Source: Owenia fusiformis
Taxonomy: Eukaryota; Annelida; Polychaeta; Sabellida; Oweniidae
Direction of reading: 5' to 3'
DNA length: 64,000 nt
Assembly (NCBI GenBank): GCA_903813345.2
Contig: CAIIXF020000001.1
Location: 37,233,366-37,297,365 of the forward strand
The position numbers and the translations under genes were made by a program. The notes beneath the pieces were generated by a model. That model searched no databases. It was not told the origin of the DNA and worked only from the letters and a program-made list of their open reading frames with translations. Of this stretch, positions 57,801 to 64,000 are shown piece by piece (within the stretch, counting starts at the first letter, position 1; every line of letters starts with the position of its first letter).

Positions 57801-59813
57801 AGTGGGAATAGTTTAACTCAATCAAGATTCAATGTTGTTATTATAGTGCTTTCTCCAAGTAAATCTGTGCATATGGAGGAATACATGTACGTTATTGCCT
57901 ATTATACAGGGTGTCAAATGGCGTTGTGCCCCCCCTCCACGGCATAAACTAGGAAAGATACACACACATACCATATACCATTGGAAAGAGCATTTAATTG
58001 TTGTTAACATGTGAAAAGATGAAGATGCATGATGGAAAATAAGATATATTTTCAACTTACTTTTAAAAGTGAGTATGACCCACTTGGGCAGCCTTAACCG
58101 CTGCCAATTTAGCCGGATATGAAGCTAAAAGGGAATGGAAAAGGGCTGTGTCTTTCTCAAGAGATTTTAATACTTCGTAATGAAACTAGCACCCTCATTC
58201 TCTATATGCAATACACCTTATTCTGTCTCTATATCGCTGATTATCATCATCAAAAAGTTGTTTTGTCATCTTTATTTCAACTGTGAACTAGCTTTAGTCT
58301 AAATAAATAAAATAAGGCACTACATTTTACAGTCAGCCACTTCTCAAAAATCAATGAAATAGAGCACTATACTAGTACATTTCAAATGCATGTGACACTA
58401 TGTAGCAATATCTGACTTAGGTCATCTAGGGTTTATTTTATCCAGAATTGAATGCTCTTTCCAATGACATACATAATGTGTAGGTACCTTTCTAAGTTTA
58501 TGCTGTGGAAGGGGGGGGGGGCACAACGCCATTTGACACCCTGTACATACCTCATATGTATTCTCGTTGCTCATTGGCTTATTCAAGGTCACATGATATC
58601 AAATAGATGAACTTATTCCATGAAAAGTTCTAAATCCCTGCTTACGGGGAAGATAAAATGTACTGATCACCAGTTAGGTCATGTAACCAGTCATTAGTAC
58701 ATTTTACCTTCCCTGCTAGCTGGGATTATAGGAGTTGAATGGCAAAATGCCTTTAAATGCTAATTAGAACCTGTCGGTAATTAAATTAAAAGGCTTATCA
58801 TTTTGTTTTTGCTTACATAATGGGTATATGGTAAAACAAATAGTGACAACCTCTTATTCTACGCTTTGTAAAATACTTTAAAACTAATTAATAAATACTT
58901 TTCATAGATAACTCTTTTTTTCGCTGTGATCTTTATTTCTAACATCCATGTTTACAATATGCTATTTTGTTACTGTTGCCCAATTTATTTACAATATATA
59001 AATAAAACATGAATTAGCAGTGTAAAAGAACGATCGATGTCAGAGTATCGTAAGAGTTTTATACTGCAATATTTTTTTGTAGCAATTCCCATTTTGGAAA
59101 AGGTCGACGGCGTACCTCTTCATTTTTTCATTCACTTCCTTTTCTCGCCCTTGAAGTCCTATACTACGGTGTAACTTGGGATGATCTTGGGATGGTGTAT
59201 TACATATTTAGTAAACATCCGGTAAATCTTAACATGTTCTATAATTGATTTAATTTCCGGGTCAAGTTGTACTCTATTTAGTCTAATTGGAACATCATAT
59301 TTCCATGGCCTCGACAATAAATTAATGAATTTTGAGGACTTTGGAAAAAAGCCACTTGCATAATTACCTTCTGGTTCACACTTTTGTGGATCTTTGTCCC
59401 ATCTAACCGAGGTTCCTATTTGTTCACATGTTAAAACAAGTGCTTCCGTTGGTTTAAATCCGTCATCACATTCAACAGTCACTTGATCACCGCAATTGTT
59501 GTTGCCTCTTCGTGGCGATCTTCCTCCATTTTCTGGTGCTACTACATTAGTACATTGTAGTCCTGTATCAGAAAGAAATATATTAAATACTTTGTACTAG
59601 CTACTAGTCTTAAACTAATACAGTATTAATTGATGAGTGTTTTTCTGGATTATCTTCAGGGTTGTTGATAAGTGTTATTGTATAGTTCTACAAGAAAAAT
59701 ACAAACTCTCGCATGTTGGAACTGGATCATCAACTTCACCATTGGGCAGACACTCTACAGTTTTGTCAGTTATACCAGCAGCATTTTTCGATAGTGTGTA
59801 GCAGTCGTCACAG
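54591..59813 (-). CDS. Gene B: paralogue of gene A, 5' part outside the window
   Basis: The visible minus-strand exons are 59813-59707, 59562-59368, 57225-57130, 56997-56908, 56143-55745 and 54862-54591. They give 1159 nt, opening in phase 2, for 385 residues: second half of sushi 1, sushi 2, two Cys-rich modules and VWA. Splice phases and most exon lengths equal gene A. VWA keeps MIDAS (DTSCS) and LSDG. I found no exon matching gene A exons 1-4 between 59814 and 64000. In gene A the equivalent intron is about 350 bp, so here it is either greatly expanded by transposons or the gene has lost its start. Secreted role inferred. Confidence 0.8.
55745..56143 (-). CDS. Gene B VWA exon 1
   Basis: 399 nt, acceptor 'ttttcag|ca', donor 'agta|gtaagt'. 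It encodes DIVFAVDTSCS through VIVLSDGVTKP and differs from gene A mainly in surface positions. Confidence 0.88.
56228..56760. repeat. Diverged relative of the 744-1812 repeat
   Basis: 'gttaatcagctctagaattt', 'ctctatcatgtgt' and 'gcggttttcctgaaatcg' recur two to three times in the intron of gene B. Confidence 0.6.
56908..56997 (-). CDS. Gene B short Cys-rich exon
   Basis: 90 nt, phase 1-1. RCSSDDDCC of gene A appears as KCSSDGDCC. Donor 'ccac|gtaagc'. Confidence 0.8.
57130..57225 (-). CDS. Gene B Cys-rich exon without the GN tract
   Basis: 96 nt, phase 1-1, acceptor 'tttcag|aa', donor 'acat|gttagt'. It encodes PCQEVNQQCGDDLGCC and NEVMACGF. Confidence 0.8.
57907..58543. mobile_element. Mariner-like MITE (CAGGGTGTC ends, TA duplication)
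   Basis: The inverted ends CAGGGTGTCAAATGGCGTTG / CAACGCCATTTGACACCCTG are flanked by TA. A further inverted stretch follows ('cattggaaagagcattta' and its complement). CAGGGTGTC with TA is typical of Tc1/mariner. There is no transposase inside. It lies in an intron of gene B. Confidence 0.82.
58631..58722. repeat. Short hairpin
   Basis: 'ccctgcttacggggaagata' with 'aaatgtactgat' is answered by 'agtacattttaccttccctg'. No end duplication identified. Confidence 0.5.
59368..59562 (-). CDS. Gene B sushi 2 exon
   Basis: 195 nt, phase 1-1. The four sushi cysteines and RWDKDPQKC are intact, with one extra codon near the end relative to gene A. Confidence 0.86.
59707..59813 (-). CDS. Gene B exon for second half of sushi 1
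   Basis: 107 nt, acceptor 'cttttctag|c', donor 'gaga|gtttgt'. It ends DPVPTCE. It is the first gene B exon visible from the 5' side. Confidence 0.8.
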
Positions 59814-59963
59814 CTAGAAAAGTGAGATATATCAATTAATTTCTAATGGAGTATTTCTGGTACCATTTCGTTTACAGTCGACTGCAGTTTAATTTTGGAA
59901 AATAATAGAGCAGATTTGCTGTTAATTTGTTCTGTAGAATGATATCCCTTTAAATAAAGGTTA

Positions 59964-60654
59964 GGTATCGATATGGTGAACTGAATTCAACGATGGTTTT
60001 CTCTTAAACCAATTATTGAAAACTGTGACTGTGAAACTGTGACATGTTGACTGACTGACAACAATTTAATGTGGAAATAATTTATGTATATTTTATATAA
60101 GTGTTCTTGTTTTTCGTTTTTTAGTGTAATTGTTTTTTGCTCCTTTCTACCAATTCTTCAAAATAAAATAAAATGTCTTTCTGAACCTTGTTGGAACAAA
60201 ATAGCATAAACAAAATTTTCTAAGACCTCTCAATATTATATTTATACAAAGGAAATTTTGGTTGATTTCACAAAAATTATTCAAAAAATTAAAACAACCC
60301 CCCCACGAAATAGATAAAAATTAAGATAAACCTTTTATTTCATTAACAAGATATCAAACTTTCCTTTGTACAATTACACTATTGAGAGACCTAAACACGT
60401 TGTGTTTATGTCATTTTGTTCCAATGAGGTTCGGATAGCTGTTTAATTTCATTCCGAACATATGATACCAAGAACAAAAGAAGTATCTGATGTGTTTTCT
60501 CCTAAATATTAGTGAAAAGTATATACATTTTTTCAAATTATATTATTATCATTCAAAATATGACCATTCAATTGACAATGTGTAAAATTTTCAGAATTTT
60601 TTGATTATGGTTTAAGAGAAATGTGTGTTCAAAAAGTTCACCATATCGATACCA
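59964..60654. mobile_element. Inverted-repeat element containing the 9093-type repeat
   Basis: 'ggtatcgatatggtgaact' and 'ttctcttaaacca' at 59964-60012 are mirrored at 60607-60653. A lone arm of the same kind occurs at 19081-19128 in gene A. The inside (60115-60430) matches 9093-9360. Confidence 0.65.
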
Positions 60655-61442
60655 ATCCTTTTGACTTTTTTAATGGAGATTGTTTCTACTCGCATTTTGT
60701 ATATTGTGCCAAGAATGCCCAATCATGTCTTGCTGATTATGATACTAAATGATGCTAAGCCTAATAAAATATTGCCAAACAAAGTGGGGGTAGCTACGTT
60801 CACACCAACGCCGCTTTGATGGCGCTTTAAAGCGGCTTGTAAAGCGGCACCAAAGCATAACAAAGTTTGATTAAAGCGTCGAGGTCGTAATAGGTAGTAG
60901 AAAAGCTCGGAGTTAAGCGGGATATTCGGCAAGAGCACTAAAAATTTAAACTGTTCAAGCTACGTTCGCACCAACGGCGCTTTGATGGCGCTTTAAAGCG
61001 GCTTGTAAAGTGGCACCAAAGCGTAACAAAGCTTGATTAAAGCGTCGAGGTCGTAATAGGTCGTGGAAAAGCTTGGAGTAAAGCGGGATAATTGGCAAGA
61101 GCGCCAAAAAATGTTAAACTGTTTAAAACATTTTTGGGCGCTCTGTTACGAATTGATTAAAGCGCCGAGAGCGTATCTAAGCTTAACAAACAGTAACAAA
61201 GCTCAACAAAGCTTGACCCAAAGCGTAGGAAAGCTTAACAGAGCTTGGTTCAAAGCGGGGACCTCAGTCTCTTCACGGTCTATTACCACTTGACACGCAC
61301 GCTTCTTTAAGATGTCTCAAGATTTGCTACGATCTGGCATGAAGATCTGACACGAGGTCAGACGCTTTCATCAATATCTGACACTCTTTGTTACACTTTC
61401 ATGAAGGACTCTTAAGCTTTCCAACGTACTGAGACGCTTTAA

Positions 61443-62449
61443 GGTGACATTTAAGTTAATCAAAAGTACAAAAACATGGGAGCCATATTTTTTTGATAAA
61501 GTCAGAAGATTCTGTATACTGTTTTCCTTGTATGTGAATGTATTTCCTGACTAAAGAGACACATAAAAGAAAACCTCACATTTAAATGCATTTTTCATAA
61601 CTATGAATTGGAGGTGTATGGCTCCCAAAAGCTAGCATGAAGAGTGCGAAGTGAGGCTATTTTTTGAAAGTTTCAAGGAGTAGCCTTGCAACAGACACAC
61701 ATTTGCAAGAATTCAAAATTTCCAGATATAGTCTTACCTTACCAAGGAACAACGAAGGAGCACGAAAATGTGTACTTCTTGCATTGTTAGAGTATAATAA
61801 AGCTCAAACCATTGTGAATTCTAAATATTTCATGTCCACCATTTTGTTTCCTGGAACTATTTTTTAGTCCAGAGTTATCTTCATTCATGTTTCCATTGTT
61901 TATCATTCATAAAGCCTCTATCATGTATCTATCATGATAATTACACTGTAATAGATAAAACATACAAGTGATAATCCATGCCACTTGGTGTAGTCACAAA
62001 ACTTGCATGAGGATTAATCAGGAAGTCTAGAAGTAGTTCCGGCAAACAAAATGTGGACATGAAATATTTAGAATTTACAATGGTTTGAGCTTTATTATAC
62101 TCTAACAATGCAAGAAGTGCACATTTTCATGCTCCTTCGTTGTTCCTGGGAAAGATAAGATGATTTGTGGAAATTTTAGACTTTTGCAAATGTGTGACTG
62201 TTGCAAGGCTACTCCTTGAAACTTTCAAAAATTAGCCTCACTTCGCACTCTTCATGCTAGCTTTGGGGATCCATGCACCTCCAATTCATAGTTTGGAAAA
62301 ATGCGTTTATGTGTGATGTTAACTTTGACATGTTTCATTAGTCAAGATACACAATTCATATACAAGGTAAACAGATTTTAAAAACATGTGTCTTTATCAA
62401 AAAAATATGACAGTCATTTTTTGTACTTTTTATTTAATATAGCGTCGCC
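61443..62449. mobile_element. 1-kb fold-back flanked by TTAA
   Basis: The arms (about 61443-61880 and 62010-62449) are reverse-complementary. For example, 'tcaaggagtagccttgcaac' pairs with 'gttgcaaggctactccttga'. The outer ends GGTGAC / GTCGCC abut TTAA on both sides (61439-61442, 62450-62453). The 67-codon frame inside is not a recognised protein. Confidence 0.75.
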
Positions 62450-63265
62450 TTAATCAAGGATTGAAACGTTTTGCTTAGCAAAAAGGTGGCGCATTTGTTT
62501 TTTAAGGGTATCGCGTGAATGTAACTTTGATTCCCCGGATTATAAGATAATATTCTAATTAAAGTTATATATCATTTTAAAGCTGTTTCGATGAAGATTT
62601 TAGATCAACTACACTCCGTTCACATTTTTTGCGCGTTCGTTTTTAAAAAAGAGTTTTTTACCAAAACATCTGGCAAATATCCCATGTTGACACGTTACAT
62701 TTTGAATTATTTTTCGTCTTTAAACGCTCATAACTCAAACAATATATGACTATTATACTTCTTTTTCGTCTTGATAAAGGTAGATGGAAGTTTTATTTCA
62801 AAGAATGAATTTTAGTAAGCGTCCCATATTGTGACGTCATAGAGTCTGAAAAATAGAATCTGTTGACAGCGACCTTTTTTGCTCCTTTTTTGGTACCTTC
62901 AACTTTTCAGGTGTACATTAAACAAAAAACACGAGATCAATTTTTAATAAATCATACATGATTATTTTGCTCCTAAACTCTAGTTTATTAATAAATAGTT
63001 GATTTTGTTCAAAAAAGTATGTGTTTTCTGTTGTATGTGGAAAAGTGGAGGACGAAAGATTTTCAAAATTCATTAAAATAGGGCTAATTTACGCCATTCG
63101 CCTATTTTCAAGCACAGCAACACGTATATTTATTTCACCTAACATATCAATTGATTCGTGTTTTATGATGCTCCTAGCCCATTAACAATATATATATATG
63201 ATATCAGAGTTATTCGTCTAAAATGTTTTGAGATATAGAGGTAAATGTGGAGGACGAAAGGATTT

Positions 63266-63505
63266 TCATGTGTTTACATTTTTCTCAAAAACGTCACATT
63301 CTATCATGTTAAAAGCGAGGATCCTCTGGATTACGCCACAAAATGTGTAACAATGCGTGCGCGAGCTTTTTGCGACACGTCTAGGCTTTGTTACGCTTGA
63401 CAAGTTTCCACATGCTATATTACGCCGTGCGACAAACATCATGTCTTCTTCAGATAGGTCATGCTCTGGTCCATCTGGAATTTCTGGATATAGTTGTTCT
63501 GCCAT
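63266..63505 (-). CDS. Possible first exon of the long-TIR element's gene
   Basis: ATG at 63505 opens a 79-codon frame (MAEQLYPEIPDGPEHDLSEE at the start). A TATATAAAG box lies about 50 bases upstream on the same strand, inside the long-TIR element next to its right arm. The composition looks coding, but I recognise no domain and see no clear continuation. Low confidence. Confidence 0.35.
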   Translation of the reverse strand: MAEQLYPEIPDGPEHDLSEEDMMFVARRNIACGNLSSVTKPRRVAKSSRTHCYTFCGVIQRILAFNMIECDVFEKNVNT

Positions 63506-63550
63506 CGTGTTCTCGAGTCAAAGATGCAATGGTTTTATGGATCTACTGCA

Positions 63551-63559
63551 TCTTTATAT
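63551..63559 (-). promoter_or_regulatory. TATA box upstream of the 63505 ATG
   Basis: The minus strand reads CTATATAAAGATG, a good TATA match about 45-50 bases before the start codon. Confidence 0.4.
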
Positions 63560-64000
63560 AGTCATTGGATCAAAAGCGGCATGAAATAGTCGATCTCGAC
63601 ATTTTCCAATGCTTGACAGAGCTTAACAGAGCGTAACAATGCACAACAGAGCTTGGCAATCGTATCGGAGCCTGATTTAAAGCGTCATTATCGCCCCAAA
63701 GCGTAATAATGCTTATCAAAGCGTGATTTCAAGCGTGAAAAAGCCTGGTCAAAGCGGGATCAAAGCGTGAGGAACCTATCAGAGCTTTGTTAAGCTTTCC
63801 TACGCTTTGGATCAAGCTTTTCTGAGCTTTGTTATGGTTTGTTAAGCTATGATACGCTCTCGGTGCTTAATCAATTCGTAACAGAGCGCCCAAAATTTTT
63901 GAACAGTTTAAAATTTGTTGGCGCTCTTGCCAAATATCCCGTTTTACTCTGAGCTTTTCTACGACCTATTAAGACCCCGACGCTTTAATCAAGCTTTGTT

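Larger units (their letters stand above)
60791..64000. mobile_element. Long-TIR element, right end beyond the window
   Basis: The left arm (60791-61260, starting GCTACGTTCACACCAACG) is reverse-complementary to 63600-64000, sharing 'aaagcttgattaaagcgtcg', 'gaaaagctcggagt' and 'gggcgctctgttacgaattg'. The left arm begins with a tandem doubling of about 165 bp (60794 and 60960). Subterminal 'aacaaagc' and 'aaagcg' words are frequent. A TTAA fold-back (61443-62449) is inserted in it. Confidence 0.7.

Overview
The window is animal nuclear DNA: AT-rich, with spliced genes, GT-AG introns, AATAAA signals, tandem repeats and many transposons. No prokaryotic or viral gene organisation is visible. The secreted VWA/sushi/cysteine-rich proteins and the mix of TIR transposons, TTAA-flanked elements, fold-backs and CR1/Jockey-like LINE fragments suggest a marine invertebrate. 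A lophotrochozoan such as a mollusc seems likely, but the sequence does not settle the phylum.

Host genes. Two tandem paralogues lie on the minus strand. Gene A (27821 down to 5975) can be rebuilt as ten exons with matching phases, giving a 603-residue secreted protein: signal peptide, chitin-binding-like domain, knottin-like Cys repeats, two sushi domains, two short Cys-rich modules and a C-terminal VWA domain with a metal-binding (MIDAS) motif. Gene B (59813 down to 54591) is the same gene from its fifth exon onward. Its first four exons are not found up to position 64000 and must lie beyond the window if they exist.

Mobile DNA. Between gene A's start codon and gene B's 3' end sits a 24.9-kb element (28209-53135). 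It has long, nearly identical inverted arms that contain a ~135-bp satellite, and an 8-bp target duplication (AGTGAAGT). Nested inside it are at least four levels of insertion: a copy of a CAGGCC-ended element, then a hAT-type element (38165-45756, 8-bp duplication CTTGGTCC), and within that a complete-looking 5.56-kb DNA transposon (39000-44562, 32-bp TIRs, TTAT duplication). This transposon carries one two-exon gene for a predicted 1275-residue protein. The protein has an acidic N-terminus, 24 copies of an 8-residue repeat, an OTU-type cysteine protease domain and a DDE-like nuclease domain resembling DUF7869. It is the strongest candidate here for an undescribed system.

Flanks. Positions 1-27 kb and 53-64 kb hold many non-autonomous elements: three Harbinger-like MITEs with 3-bp duplications, TTAA-flanked elements, a mariner-like CAGGGTGTC element, fold-backs, a tRNA-derived SINE, three LINE fragments and several degenerate tandem arrays. 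The last 3 kb hold one end and part of the other of a long-TIR element that runs off the window.
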